Source: Gammaproteobacteria bacterium (lineage in GTDB: Bacteria > Pseudomonadota > Gammaproteobacteria > S012-40). From it: a stretch of DNA of 64,000 bases. The notes under the pieces were generated by a model, which was not told the DNA's origin, searched no databases, and saw only the letters and a program-made list of their open reading frames with translations. This document shows, piece after piece, positions 1-8,180 of this stretch. Made by a program: the position numbers and the translations under genes. Numbering within the stretch: position 1 is the first letter of the stretch; each line of letters opens with the position of its first letter. The stretch lies in contig WFPC01000018.1 in the NCBI GenBank assembly GCA_015487785.1, positions 1 to 64,000 on the forward strand, given 5' to 3'.

Positions 1-1
1 C

Positions 2-535
2 AACCTGGCCGTGCTCTACGACAGCGGTCAGGAGGTGGCGCAAAACCCCTGGGAAGCGCGAGCCTGGTATCGCAAGGCCGCCGAGCAGGGTTATGCCCCG
101 GCCCAGTTCAACCTGGCGCTGATGCTGCTCCAGGGCCAGGGTGGGCGGCGCGACCCGGAACAGGCCGCCCACTGGTACCGGCAGGCTGCCGAGCAAGGTA
201 TGGCCGATGCTCAGTTCAATCTGGCCCAACTCTACAGCGAAGGTGAACACTTACCTCGAGACTACGAGCAGGCGGTGTACTGGTATCATGCAGCAGCCCG
301 GCAAGGTCATGCGGCGGCAGCCAACAACCTGGCGGTGCGCTATGCCCTGGGTCAGGGAGTGGCGCGCAGTGACTACCAGGCCTACCTGTGGTTCAACGTG
401 GCCGCCGAACGAGGTGATGCGCGAGCGGTGCGCCATCGCGAGCGGGTGGCGCAGGAAATGAGCGCGGAGCAGATCGTGGCGGCAGGTCGTGCCTCGCGAG
501 ACGTTTTGAGGCGCCTGGAAAACGGGGGGACATAG
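2..535 (+). CDS. Sel1-repeat (SLR/TPR-like) protein, 5'-truncated by window edge
   Basis: The reading frame is open to the first base, so the N-terminus lies outside the window. The 178 visible residues form about four Sel1-like repeats of roughly 36 residues, recognisable from recurring A-W-Y-R-K-A-A-E-Q-G and A-Q-F-N-L-A blocks, followed by a basic, helical C-terminus. Such repeats build alpha-solenoid scaffolds for protein-protein contacts, often in the envelope, but no partner can be named here. A two-TM small gene follows 2 bp after the stop, with a strong ribosome site inside the 3' end of this gene, so the two are probably co-transcribed. Confidence 0.85.
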   Translation, partial: NLAVLYDSGQEVAQNPWEARAWYRKAAEQGYAPAQFNLALMLLQGQGGRRDPEQAAHWYRQAAEQGMADAQFNLAQLYSEGEHLPRDYEQAVYWYHAAARQGHAAAANNLAVRYALGQGVARSDYQAYLWFNVAAERGDARAVRHRERVAQEMSAEQIVAAGRASRDVLRRLENGGT

Positions 536-537
536 CC

Positions 538-702
538 GTGCAGCGTTATCTCTTTCTCGCCTTGTTCCTGGCGGTGCTGTTGTTTTGGCTGGGCCGGCGA
601 AGCCGTCGGCAGCAACCGGTGCTGGCGGTGGCGGCCAATACCGCCGCGGTGATCCTGCTGTTGTTGGTCATCGGTGGTTTCTTCGGTCTCATCGGGGCTT
701 GA
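538..702 (+). CDS. Small two-TM membrane protein (54 aa)
   Basis: GTG start preceded by the Shine-Dalgarno-like GGGGGGA at about 524-530. The product has a hydrophobic helix at residues 4-18, a short Arg-rich loop (GRRSRRQQ) and a second helix at about 28-50, ending FGLIGA. By the positive-inside rule the basic loop faces the cytoplasm. It follows the Sel1-repeat gene without a gap and has the same GC-rich codon use. I do not recognise a family; it could be a small partner of the Sel1 protein. Confidence 0.6.
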   Translation: MQRYLFLALFLAVLLFWLGRRSRRQQPVLAVAANTAAVILLLLVIGGFFGLIGA

Positions 703-721
703 GGCTTATCGTGTCGCCGGG

Positions 722-1483
722 TCAATAACCGGACTCGTCGGCATTCAGCAGCAACCAGGTCAGGGCGACAGCCACGGCCGGCGGGGTGATCAGTGCCGCT
801 CGCGGCGCGGCCAGGCGCAGGGGCAGCAGGGCCAGCAGCAGGAGCAGGCTGGGGCCGGCGGGCAGCTCGGCGTAGAGCCAGGCATGGACCAGCAGGATGA
901 GCAGTATCAGGCCGAGCAGGCCAGCAGGCGCCGGACCAAACCGTGCCAGGAACGGGCGGGGGCGCCACTCGGCTATGGCAAAGGGTATGCCCAGGCTGGC
1001 CAGTGCCGCGGCCAGTTGTCCCAGCAGCAGGCTGCCATCCAGGGCGGTGGCCAGGGCCAGGCCACCGGCAGTCAGGGAGAGCACGCTGGCCGGGCGTCGC
1101 TGCTTCACCGGGACGCTGGCGATGCCCGCGATGGCGGCGACGAGCAGGCCACCGAGAGTGAAGACATCGGTGCCGTGGCGGAGCACGGGCCAGGCCAGTG
1201 ACAGCAAGCCGAAGACCAGCACTGCGACATGAGCCAGGGTGCCCAGGCGGGTATGCTGCTTGCCGGCCAGGCCGGCGAGCACGGCGGCCAGGGCTATTGC
1301 CGGCAACCCGTCCAGGGCTTCGGTGGGTGGCCAATGCAGGCCCCGCAACCAAGAAAAGGATACCAGCCAGGTGATCAGCAGGCTGGGGCCCAGCCAAAGG
1401 GAATGCTTGCGGCACAGGATGCCCGCCAGCAGGCCCAGCAGCACCGGCAGGATCAGGCTGGGGAGTAACAATTCCGTTGACAT
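722..1483 (-). CDS. Polytopic membrane protein of unknown function
   Basis: The start chosen is the ATG at 1483, preceded by AGGAGGTG, giving 253 residues; an upstream in-frame ATG has no comparable ribosome site. The sequence is almost wholly hydrophobic, with about seven to eight Leu/Ala/Gly-rich helices and short polar loops, one of which carries KQHTRLG. No catalytic or transporter motif is visible. It converges on the small gene upstream, with about 20 bp between stops. Together with the YceI gene behind it, it may form a minus-strand unit, although a hairpin lies between them. Confidence 0.65.
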   Translation of the reverse strand: MSTELLLPSLILPVLLGLLAGILCRKHSLWLGPSLLITWLVSFSWLRGLHWPPTEALDGLPAIALAAVLAGLAGKQHTRLGTLAHVAVLVFGLLSLAWPVLRHGTDVFTLGGLLVAAIAGIASVPVKQRRPASVLSLTAGGLALATALDGSLLLGQLAAALASLGIPFAIAEWRPRPFLARFGPAPAGLLGLILLILLVHAWLYAELPAGPSLLLLLALLPLRLAAPRAALITPPAVAVALTWLLLNADESGY

Positions 1484-1504
1484 GTATTCACCTCCTGGTT
1501 GGTG

Positions 1505-1528
1505 AGCGCCCACATTTGAGTGGGCGCT
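1505..1528. repeat. Inverted repeat / hairpin between yceI-like gene and membrane gene
   Basis: AGCGCCCAC at 1505-1513 pairs perfectly with GTGGGCGCT at 1520-1528 around a six-base loop. There is no T-run on either strand, so it is a poor intrinsic terminator. It could be a REP-like element or an mRNA 3'-end stabiliser for the YceI transcript. Confidence 0.5.
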
Positions 1529-1536
1529 ACAAGTCA

Positions 1537-2112
1537 CTATTGTTTGATGCCTTCCACTTCCAGGGTAATGACCACTTCGTCACCAATGCCGCCGAGCATG
1601 TAGTTCATGCCGAAATCGCTGCGCTTGATGGTGGTGGTGGCGGTATAACCGGCGCGATAACCCCCCCAGGGGTCCTTGCCCGCGCCCACGGGACTGATCT
1701 TCAGGCTGACCGGGCGTTTCTGGCCGTGCAGGCTGAGGCTGCCCTCGGCGGCCACCGGCTCCCCGTTTTGGTCGAAGCGCACCTGGTGGGAAACGAAGTG
1801 CATTTGCGGAAATTGCCGGGCATTGAAGAAGTCCGGGCTGCGCAAGTGTTTGTCGCGTTTTTTGTGGTTGGTGTCCACGCTGTCGGTGTCGATGCGGATG
1901 TCGATCCTGCCCTGGCCAGGTTGTAGCACGAATTCGCCTTCGAAGCGGTTGAAACGGCCCACCAGCCGACTGGTATTGAGATGGCCCACGGTGAACAGGA
2001 TGCTGGTGTGGGCCGGGTCGATCCGGTACCGGCCGGGCTCGGCGGCGGCTTGGGCCTGGGTGGTGGCGAGTGCCAGGATGGCAGTGGTGAGGATGCGATT
2101 CATAGGCTTCAT
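1537..2112 (-). CDS. YceI-family periplasmic lipocalin-like protein
   Basis: 191 residues from the ATG at 2112, which has GAAGGAGAA just upstream. Residues 1-23 are a Sec signal peptide ending A-Q-A-A-A. The mature part starts with the family hallmark RYRIDPAHTSILFTVGHL and continues with the RFEGEF, DTDSVDTNHKKRDKHLRSPDFF and SDFGMNY blocks typical of YceI. The fold is a lipocalin-like barrel that binds isoprenoid-type lipids such as polyprenyl quinones in structures of homologues; it is not an enzyme. A MarR-type regulator lies directly upstream on the same strand, and a palindrome overlaps its promoter region, so local repression is likely. Such genes are often induced by acid, osmotic or oxidative stress. 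Confidence 0.9.
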   Translation of the reverse strand: MKPMNRILTTAILALATTQAQAAAEPGRYRIDPAHTSILFTVGHLNTSRLVGRFNRFEGEFVLQPGQGRIDIRIDTDSVDTNHKKRDKHLRSPDFFNARQFPQMHFVSHQVRFDQNGEPVAAEGSLSLHGQKRPVSLKISPVGAGKDPWGGYRAGYTATTTIKRSDFGMNYMLGGIGDEVVITLEVEGIKQ

Positions 2113-2137
2113 TTGTTTCTCCTTCTTCGTACAGTAC

Positions 2138-2149
2138 TTGTTAGAACAA
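2138..2149. promoter_or_regulatory. Candidate MarR operator upstream of the YceI gene
   Basis: TTGTTAGAACAA is a perfect 12-bp palindrome 25 bp upstream of the YceI start codon. It shares the GTT/GAAC core with the longer palindrome in front of the adjacent MarR gene, which suggests the same protein reads both. Confidence 0.55.
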
Positions 2150-2188
2150 TTAGGCCGGGGCAAACAACCCCGGCGGGCTGGTTTGCGC

Positions 2189-2653
2189 TCAAAAAAAATG
2201 ATTGCGCAGGCCGCGCAGAAGCCGGCGCAACTGGGTTTGTTGTTCGCTATCGAGGCGTTCGAAGCTGGTGGAGAGATAACGGATGTGCTCGGGGAATACC
2301 TTTTCGAACAGCCTTTGTCCCTGCTCGGTGAGCTGGATCAAAGTGGAACGGCGGTCCTGGCCGGAGTTGACGCGCCGCACCAGGCCCTTGGCCTCCAGCC
2401 GGTCGATGATCCCGGTGAGGGTGCCTTTGGTGATCAGGGTTTCCTGGCCCAGCATCTTGAAGTTCATGCCCTCGGTATTGCCCAGGGTGGCGATCACGTC
2501 GAATTGCGAGGGAGTCAGGCCCAGGCTCTTGATATGGCGCGCCGAGTGCCTGGAGAAGGCCTGATAGCAGCGCACCAGCTCCTGCATCAGTGGCAGCCAG
2601 GCTTCCTTGCGGGCCTGTTCCGAGGTGTATTCTTGAGCGTTTCGATGTGTCAT
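2189..2653 (-). CDS. MarR-family transcriptional regulator
   Basis: 154 residues. The central winged helix-turn-helix runs from about residue 45 to 110, with the LTPSQFDVIATLG helix, the recognition region LITKGTLTGIIDRLEAKGLV and the wing RVNSGQDRRSTLIQLTEQG, all standard MarR wording. Flanking N- and C-terminal helices would form the dimer interface. It is likely a repressor of itself and of the YceI gene 76 bp downstream, since palindromes with a shared core sit before both. The ligand is unknown; MarR proteins commonly sense phenolics or oxidants. No cysteine-based redox switch is obvious because the sequence contains no Cys. Confidence 0.9.
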   Translation of the reverse strand: MTHRNAQEYTSEQARKEAWLPLMQELVRCYQAFSRHSARHIKSLGLTPSQFDVIATLGNTEGMNFKMLGQETLITKGTLTGIIDRLEAKGLVRRVNSGQDRRSTLIQLTEQGQRLFEKVFPEHIRYLSTSFERLDSEQQTQLRRLLRGLRNHFF

Positions 2654-2662
2654 GGGGGTAAT

Positions 2663-2682
2663 ATAGTTCTAATACGAACTAT
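2663..2682. promoter_or_regulatory. Palindromic operator upstream of marR-type gene
   Basis: ATAGTTC at 2663-2669 and GAACTAT at 2676-2682 form a perfect 7-bp inverted repeat with a 6-bp spacer, 10 bp upstream of the MarR start codon. Size and position fit autoregulation by a MarR dimer. Confidence 0.65.
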
Positions 2683-2716
2683 TGTCAATGAATTTTCCCT
2701 TCATCTCGTTGGCTGT

Positions 2717-3430
2717 TCAGGCCATGACAGCGGGTTCTTGCTGTTCCACCAGCATGCACACTGGGTGTGCGTCGTTTCCGGGGTTTGCTTGTTCCCACCA
2801 CCAGCGGCCGCCACGAATGTTGTGTCCCGTGGCCACGGGGCGGATACAGGGTTGGCAACCCACCAGCGGGTAACCCTGGTCGTGCAGGTCGTTGTAGGGC
2901 AGGTCGTGTTCGAAGATGTAGGCCCAGATGTCGCCATGGCTCCAGTGCCGCAGGGGGTGAAACTTGACCAAGGCATGCTTGTGGTCCCATTCGCTGGCGG
3001 GCAGGTGGGCCTGGCCCAGGGCGGGTTGCCGGCGCAGGGTGGTGAGCCAGGCATCCTTGCCGGCCAGGGCGCGGGCCAGGGGTTCCAGCTTGCGTACCTG
3101 GCAACAGTGTTTGCGGGCGGTGATGCTTTGGCGAAACCCTGTTTCACCCCAGCGCTGGGCGTGTTTACTCAGGGCCCGGGTCTGCGGCCGATAGCGCTGG
3201 ATGGGCTTGCCGTAGAGGTGCTCCACCTCGTCCAGCAGTTGCAGGCTGGCCCGGGGCAGCCTGCCGGTGTCGAGCACGAAGATAGTACTGGTTTCCAGAT
3301 GGCGCTGGAGGAGGTCCAGCAGCACCGAGTCTTCGGCGGCGAAACCGAAGCAATAGGCCGCTTGCCGGTGTCGCTGGCGGATTCGCTCCAGCAGGGCGCG
3401 GGTGGTTTCCAGAGCCTGTGCCAGGGACAT
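2717..3430 (-). CDS. cysH: Assimilatory sulfonucleotide (APS-type) reductase, unusual C-terminus
   Basis: 237 residues of the CysH family, which reduces adenylyl sulfate (or PAPS) to sulfite with thioredoxin. The Cys pair at 109-110 (KHCCQVRK) and Cys192-x2-Cys195 (GCQPCIRP) are the 4Fe-4S ligands that mark APS-type bacterial enzymes; the substrate block FVLDTGRLP (51-59) and the RWWWE block near 209 are also present. The usual C-terminal catalytic motif K-E-C-G-L-H is absent. The only Cys in that region is Cys225 (HPVCML), about five residues further along than usual. Reading other frames does not recover the motif, so a simple frameshift is not the explanation. It lies 3 bp upstream of nothing else in cys metabolism; the neighbour is a hypothetical gene ending 4 bp before its start. 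Confidence 0.85.
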   Translation of the reverse strand: MSLAQALETTRALLERIRQRHRQAAYCFGFAAEDSVLLDLLQRHLETSTIFVLDTGRLPRASLQLLDEVEHLYGKPIQRYRPQTRALSKHAQRWGETGFRQSITARKHCCQVRKLEPLARALAGKDAWLTTLRRQPALGQAHLPASEWDHKHALVKFHPLRHWSHGDIWAYIFEHDLPYNDLHDQGYPLVGCQPCIRPVATGHNIRGGRWWWEQANPGNDAHPVCMLVEQQEPAVMA

Positions 3431-3433
3431 GTA

Positions 3434-4438
3434 TCAGGCGATTCCCTGGTCGGAGGGCCTGAAGGTGCCTGACTGGCGTCCGGGGTTGCGCACGCTGATG
3501 CGCAGGGTCTGGCCCTCGTCGTGTTCGGCGATGATCTCGAATCCCACCGTTCGCAGGTTGTCCTGCAAGGCCTTGCCGTTGCGGTCGGCGCGAATGCGGA
3601 AGTGGCGCACGTCGCCCTCGCGGGTGCTGCTCAGGGCCAGGCGGGCGCGCATGTAGTCCAGCGGAGGGCTTTCACGGGAGATGTCCAGCACGGTGTTATG
3701 CGGCATGTGGTAGTGGGCGGCACCGATCAGGCGCTGGCCGATGTTGTCGTGCCATTGGTCGATCTGCTCGCCGAGCCGGCGCAAGCTGTCGGCGGTGGCC
3801 ACTCTCTGTGCTCGCTTGAGCGCCGCCAGCAGCTCGTGGAACTGGCCCAGCAGCCGGGCCTGTCCGCTTACGTGCAGGGCCAGCAGGTTGGCGGCCTGCT
3901 CCAGGGTGGCGGCGGATTCGATGGCATACTTGCCCAGCAGTTCGTTGGCGCCGGCCAGCAGCTTGGCACGGTAGTCCTGCAGCAGCTCGGCGAACTGGTG
4001 CTCGCGCAGGCGCCGTTCCCGGGGGTCGGCCGGGCCGAGTGTGCGGTTGGCATCCAGGCGCCAGAGGCCGGAGTCGATCTTGTTGTCGTGCTCTTCCAGC
4101 AGCAGGGCCAGTTCGCCAGGGCCCACGGTTGTGTAGTCTTCCAGCAATTCGGTGAAAAAGGCCTGGCCCTTGCGTGCAGCCCAGGCGGCAAAATCCTCGC
4201 CGTTTAGTGCATCGCTGGCGTAGCTGTTCTGGATCCGCTGCAGGGCGGCGCGAATGCGTCCGCCGGGGATATCCGGTCCACGCACGTCCTGGCCCAGTTC
4301 CAGTCGGTAATAGGGGATCAGGGTGCCAAAGCGGTTCTTGGTGATACTGGTGAGCTGGATGTCGCCGTTGCGGGGTGCCCCGGCGGGATCATCGACCACC
4401 TGGATTCGCAGGTGGAGGGTGTCGTCGGATTGTTGCAT
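3434..4438 (-). CDS. Hypothetical protein, 334 aa
   Basis: Soluble, mostly alpha-helical protein without signal peptide, TM segment or motif that I recognise. Long helices with heptad-like Leu spacing occupy roughly residues 140-240. The C-terminal 90 residues look like an alpha/beta domain (VRHFRIRADRNGKALQDNL). The start at 4438 is the first ATG after a region with a modest AGGAGAAGGC ribosome site. It sits directly upstream of the APS reductase with a 3-bp gap, so the two are probably translated from one mRNA, but that does not define its function. Confidence 0.65.
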   Translation of the reverse strand: MQQSDDTLHLRIQVVDDPAGAPRNGDIQLTSITKNRFGTLIPYYRLELGQDVRGPDIPGGRIRAALQRIQNSYASDALNGEDFAAWAARKGQAFFTELLEDYTTVGPGELALLLEEHDNKIDSGLWRLDANRTLGPADPRERRLREHQFAELLQDYRAKLLAGANELLGKYAIESAATLEQAANLLALHVSGQARLLGQFHELLAALKRAQRVATADSLRRLGEQIDQWHDNIGQRLIGAAHYHMPHNTVLDISRESPPLDYMRARLALSSTREGDVRHFRIRADRNGKALQDNLRTVGFEIIAEHDEGQTLRISVRNPGRQSGTFRPSDQGIA

Positions 4439-4539
4439 GAGCCTTCTCCTGTATCGCTGGCGGGAGGCCGCCGTACAGGAAAGACTATAATCTGCGCTCT
4501 TTATATTTTGAAATAATGTTTTTTCACTTCTATATGTCT

Positions 4540-5238
4540 TTAAGGAATATATGTATCGTGTAAGCGATGCTGGCTGCTATCCAGCAGATCGTGAAAGCTG
4601 TGCAATAGCGGAAATTCACCCCGTGGACGAGGCGGTTTGCGGCTGGATGGGCGGGCGATGCTCAACAGATGGGCGATGCCATGGGTGCGGGCCGCGGCCA
4701 GCACGGCTTGGTTGTCGTCGATGAACAGGGTGCGGGTGGGATCGAAGCTTTGTTGTTGCTGCAGGCGTTGCCAGAAAGCGGGTTCTTCCTTGGGCAGGCC
4801 GAGTTCGTGGGCACAGACGATATGATGGAACTGCCGGCCCAGGCCGGTATGCGCCAGCTTGAGCTGCAAGGCCTTGCCATGGGCATTGGTGACCAGCCAG
4901 AGTGATTTTTTCGCCCGCCCGGCGGCGCGCAGGAAATCCAGCACACCGTCATGAATGGCGATGAGCTGGCGCACTTCCTGTTTCAACGCCGGAATGTCCA
5001 GCGCCAGCTCGCGGCTCCAGTAATCCAGGCAGTACCAGTCCAGTGAACCCTGTTTAGCCGCGAAACGGGGCATGAGTAGTTGCTTGGCGTCCTGCAGGTC
5101 GAGCCCGTGTCGCTCGGCATAGCGCTGGGGCAGGTGCTCCTGCCAGAAGTAGTCGTCGAAATGCAGATCCAGCAGGGTGCCGTCCATGTCGAGCAGCACC
5201 GTGTCGATAGTGTGCCAGCGCAGGTGGATTCCACTCAC
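4540..5238 (-). CDS. HAD-superfamily phosphatase, YrfG-like (GMP/IMP nucleotidase family)
   Basis: 232 residues from a GTG start at 5238, preceded by GGAG eight bases upstream; longer in-frame starts would add an unrelated tail. HAD motif I is DMDGTLLDLHFDD (nucleophile and acid Asp), motif II is LVTNAHGKAL, and the final motif is LFIDDNQAVLAAA. The wording TIDTVLLDMDGTLLDLHFDDYFW is close to YrfG of enterobacteria, a purine nucleotidase that hydrolyses GMP and IMP. Residues 25-100 form the helical cap (C1 type). It is divergent from thiD, with about 140 bp between. Confidence 0.85.
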   Translation of the reverse strand: MSGIHLRWHTIDTVLLDMDGTLLDLHFDDYFWQEHLPQRYAERHGLDLQDAKQLLMPRFAAKQGSLDWYCLDYWSRELALDIPALKQEVRQLIAIHDGVLDFLRAAGRAKKSLWLVTNAHGKALQLKLAHTGLGRQFHHIVCAHELGLPKEEPAFWQRLQQQQSFDPTRTLFIDDNQAVLAAARTHGIAHLLSIARPSSRKPPRPRGEFPLLHSFHDLLDSSQHRLHDTYIP

Positions 5239-5318
5239 GTTCACAGCTCCGTCGGGGGATGGCTTATTGTGCCAGCGGGGGGCGGGTTTGTCCCGGCGGG
5301 ATGTCCAATATATTAAGG

Positions 5319-5324
5319 TATAAT
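5319..5324 (+). promoter_or_regulatory. Candidate -10 element for the thiD transcript
   Basis: A perfect TATAAT lies 54 bp upstream of thiD in an otherwise GC-rich stretch. No convincing -35 hexamer is found at 16-18 bp, so the assignment rests on the -10 alone. Confidence 0.35.
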
Positions 5325-5377
5325 CGGGACGGTATCCATGGCCGGGCCGCGCGTGGCGCCGGGAAAGAGAGGACGCA

Positions 5378-6193
5378 ATGAACGAACAAGCCGAGATTCC
5401 CATCGTGATGTGTTTTTCCGGCACCGATCCCACCGGAGGCGCGGGTATCCAGGCGGATATCGAGGCCTTGGCCAGCATGGGCTGCCAGGCCGCGCCGGTG
5501 GTGACAGCGGTCACCGCCCAGGACAGCCAGGACGTGATCAGCTATTCCCCCTGTGATCTCACCATGGTGACCGAGCAGGCCCGGGCGGTGCTGGAGGATA
5601 TGCCGGTGGTGGGGTTCAAGATCGGGCTGCTGGGTAGTGTTGAAGTGGCCGAGGCGGTACACACCATTGTGCGCGACTATCCCGGTCTGCCGGTGGTGAC
5701 CGATCCGGTGCTCACTTCCGGAGCGGGTACCGAGCTCGGTGATGCCGAATTGCAGCAGGCTATCTGCGAGCTGCTGATTCCGCAGACCACCGTGCTCACC
5801 CCGAACAGTCGCGAGGCACGCATGCTGGCCCACGAGGCCGATACGCTGGATGCCTGTGCCCATGAACTGCTGGACATGGGTTGCGAATACGTGTTGATTA
5901 CCGGCAGCCACGAACATACCCCCCAGGTGGTCAATACCCTCTATACCCACCAACGCCAATTGGACAGCTTTGCCTGGGAACGCCTGCCGCACAGCTATCA
6001 TGGTTCGGGTTGTACCCTGGCTGCGGCTCTTGCCGGGTTGTTGGCGCAAGGGGTGGATCCCCTGGCGGCGGCCTATGAGGCCCAGCAATACACTTGGCAG
6101 GCTCTGAGGCACGGCCGGCGCCCGGGCATGGGGCAATATCTACCCGATCGCCTGTTTTGGGCCCATGGTGACGAGGAACCCGGTGGAACCTGA
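5378..6193 (+). CDS. thiD: Hydroxymethylpyrimidine / phosphomethylpyrimidine kinase
   Basis: 271 residues of the ribokinase-like ThiD family, which phosphorylates HMP and HMP-phosphate in thiamine synthesis. Diagnostic blocks are FSGTDPTGGAGIQADIEAL near the N-terminus, GFKIGLLGS, VVTDPVLTSGAGTEL, LTPNSREA, and the anion hole/catalytic block HGSGCTLAAALAG (about residues 207-219, with YHGSGC). The ATG at 5378 has a GAGAGGA site upstream. The 3' end overlaps thiE, so this is a thiD-thiE-hemL unit. No TPP riboswitch is visible in the leader. Residues LDMGCEYVLITGSH correspond to the nucleotide-binding half of the fold. Confidence 0.95.
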   Translation: MNEQAEIPIVMCFSGTDPTGGAGIQADIEALASMGCQAAPVVTAVTAQDSQDVISYSPCDLTMVTEQARAVLEDMPVVGFKIGLLGSVEVAEAVHTIVRDYPGLPVVTDPVLTSGAGTELGDAELQQAICELLIPQTTVLTPNSREARMLAHEADTLDACAHELLDMGCEYVLITGSHEHTPQVVNTLYTHQRQLDSFAWERLPHSYHGSGCTLAAALAGLLAQGVDPLAAAYEAQQYTWQALRHGRRPGMGQYLPDRLFWAHGDEEPGGT

Positions 6194-6833
6194 GCTGCGC
6201 GGGCTCTATGCCATCACACCCTGGCCGCTTGCCGAGCAGCAAGTGCTGCAACTGGCCGAGCAGGCCCTACGCGGGGGCGCCGCGGTGCTGCAGTTGCGTG
6301 ACAAGAGCGACGATGCGCCACGGCGTTTGCGTTTGGCCCGGGCCTTGCGAGAGGCCTGCCAGCGTCACCGGGCTTTGTTCATTGTCAACGACGACCTGGC
6401 CCTGGCCCAGGCGGTGGGCGCCGACGGGGTGCACCTGGGGCGTGATGATACGGATCTGGCGCAGGCCCGCGCGCAGGCCCCGGAGTTGATCATCGGTGTG
6501 TCCTGCTATGCCAGCCTGGAGCGGGCCGAGCGCGCCCAGGCCCTGGGCGCGGACTACGTGGCCTTCGGGCGTTTCTTTGCCTCGCGCAGCAAGCCCGAGG
6601 CCAGCCCCGCGCCGCTGGAGGTGTTGCGCCAAGCACGGGAAAGGCTGTTCCTACCGGTGGTGGCCATTGGTGGCATCACCCTGGACAATGCGCCGCGCCT
6701 GCTGGCGGCTGGAGCCCAGGCACTGGCGGTGATCGACGGCCTGTTCGGACAGGTGGACGTGGAGGCCAGCGCGCGTCGGTTTGCCGGCCTGTTTGCCCGA
6801 GGTGATATACTGGCACCGTTTCAGATTGATTGA
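6165..6833 (+). CDS. thiE: Thiamine-phosphate synthase
   Basis: TIM-barrel enzyme joining HMP-pyrophosphate and thiazole phosphate to thiamine phosphate. Motifs: [10 protein letters not shown] (pyrophosphate and thiazole binding), [24 protein letters not shown] (Mg and substrate site), [27 protein letters not shown] and the loop [20 protein letters not shown]. Two starts are possible: the ATG at 6165, giving 222 residues, has no ribosome site; the GTG at 6183 has GAGGAA closely upstream and would remove six residues. Either way the gene overlaps the end of thiD and is likely translationally coupled. hemL follows after 13 bp. Confidence 0.95.
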   Translation: MVTRNPVEPELRGLYAITPWPLAEQQVLQLAEQALRGGAAVLQLRDKSDDAPRRLRLARALREACQRHRALFIVNDDLALAQAVGADGVHLGRDDTDLAQARAQAPELIIGVSCYASLERAERAQALGADYVAFGRFFASRSKPEASPAPLEVLRQARERLFLPVVAIGGITLDNAPRLLAAGAQALAVIDGLFGQVDVEASARRFAGLFARGDILAPFQID

Positions 6834-6846
6834 GAAAGGAGATTTC

Positions 6847-8127
6847 ATGTCGCGTTCACACGACCTTTTCGTCGAGGCCCAAAAGTACATTCCCGGCGGT
6901 GTCAATTCGCCGGTACGTGCTTTCCGTGGGGTTGGCGGTGACCCGGTGTTCTTCCAGCGGGGCGAAGGGGCCTATCTGTTCGACGAGGATGGCCGGCGTT
7001 ATATCGATTACGTGGCGTCCTGGGGACCGATGATCGCCGGGCATGCCCATCCCAAGGTGATCGCGGCGGTGAAGCAGACCCTGGATCGGGGGCTGGGCTT
7101 TGGCGCGCCCACCGAGATCGAGACCGAAATGGCGCGCAAGGTGTGCGAATTGGTGCCCTCTATAGAAATGGTGCGCATGGTCAGTTCTGGCACCGAGGCT
7201 ACCATGAGTGCTATTCGTCTGGCGCGTGGGTATACCGGGCGTGACAAGATCGTCAAATTCGAGGGCTGTTACCATGGCCATTCCGATTCCCTGCTGGTCA
7301 AGGCCGGCTCGGGAGCACTCACCCTGGGCGTGCCCACCTCACCGGGGGTGCCGGCCGCCCTGGCCGAACATACCATGACCCTGGACTACAACGACCTGGA
7401 GCAGGTCGAGGCGGCCTTCAACGTCGCCGGTGACCAGATCGCCTGCGTCATCGTGGAGCCGGTGGCTGGCAACATGAACTGCGTGCCGCCCGAGCCGGGT
7501 TTTCTCGAGGGTTTGCGCCGGCTCTGTGACACTCATGGCAGTGTGCTCATCTTCGACGAAGTGATGACCGGTTTCCGCGTGGCCCTGGGTGGTGCCCAGG
7601 CCCATTACGGAGTGACGCCGGATCTCACCACTCTGGGCAAGGTCATCGGTGGCGGCCTGCCGGTGGGTGCCTTCGGGGGCAGGCGGGCCATCATGGAATA
7701 CATTGCACCGCTGGGACCGGTGTACCAGGCCGGCACCCTGTCGGGTAACCCGGTTTCCATGGCGGCGGGCCTGGCTACCCTGGAACTGGCTTGTGAGCCG
7801 GGTTTCCATGCCGGACTGGAGGCCCGGGCCGCGGCGCTGTGCCAGGGGCTGCGCGAGCGTGCCACGGCGGCGGGTATCGCGTTGACCACCAACCAGGTGG
7901 GTGGCATGTTCGGGGTGTTCTTCACCGATGAGCCCAAGGTGAGCCGCTACAGCCAGGTCACCGCCTGTGACGGCGAACGCTTCAAAAGATTCTTCCATGG
8001 CATGCTGGAACAGGGTGTCTACCTGGCGCCCTCGGCCTTCGAGGCCGGTTTCGTCTCCAGCGCCCATGGCGATGACGACATCGAGGCCACCCTGGCGGCG
8101 GCCGAGGCGGTGTTCGCCACGCTGTAA
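6847..8127 (+). CDS. hemL: Glutamate-1-semialdehyde 2,1-aminomutase
   Basis: 426 residues, the normal family length. A PLP enzyme of fold type I that turns glutamate-1-semialdehyde into 5-aminolevulinate in the C5 heme pathway. Visible motifs are [12 protein letters not shown] at the N-terminus, [20 protein letters not shown], the YHGHSDSLL active-site loop, [17 protein letters not shown] and the PLP lysine in [17 protein letters not shown]. The ATG at 6847 has AAGGAG six bases upstream; earlier in-frame starts lie within thiE. Heme supply fits the heme-rich respiratory island a few kilobases downstream, though the linkage may be accidental. Confidence 0.97.
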   Translation: MSRSHDLFVEAQKYIPGGVNSPVRAFRGVGGDPVFFQRGEGAYLFDEDGRRYIDYVASWGPMIAGHAHPKVIAAVKQTLDRGLGFGAPTEIETEMARKVCELVPSIEMVRMVSSGTEATMSAIRLARGYTGRDKIVKFEGCYHGHSDSLLVKAGSGALTLGVPTSPGVPAALAEHTMTLDYNDLEQVEAAFNVAGDQIACVIVEPVAGNMNCVPPEPGFLEGLRRLCDTHGSVLIFDEVMTGFRVALGGAQAHYGVTPDLTTLGKVIGGGLPVGAFGGRRAIMEYIAPLGPVYQAGTLSGNPVSMAAGLATLELACEPGFHAGLEARAAALCQGLRERATAAGIALTTNQVGGMFGVFFTDEPKVSRYSQVTACDGERFKRFFHGMLEQGVYLAPSAFEAGFVSSAHGDDDIEATLAAAEAVFATL

Positions 8128-8180
8128 ATTTCCGGGGCTCCGCTGCTCGGGCGGGGTCCCTGTTTCCATCGCGAGGCGGT

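Noticed and set aside
1676-3472. 598-codon plus-strand frame across YceI, MarR and CysH genes
   Set aside because: It crosses three well-supported minus-strand genes and their operators; no motif in its translation.
5239-5377. TPP riboswitch before thiD
   Set aside because: The thi-box core sequences could not be found in the 140-bp leader.
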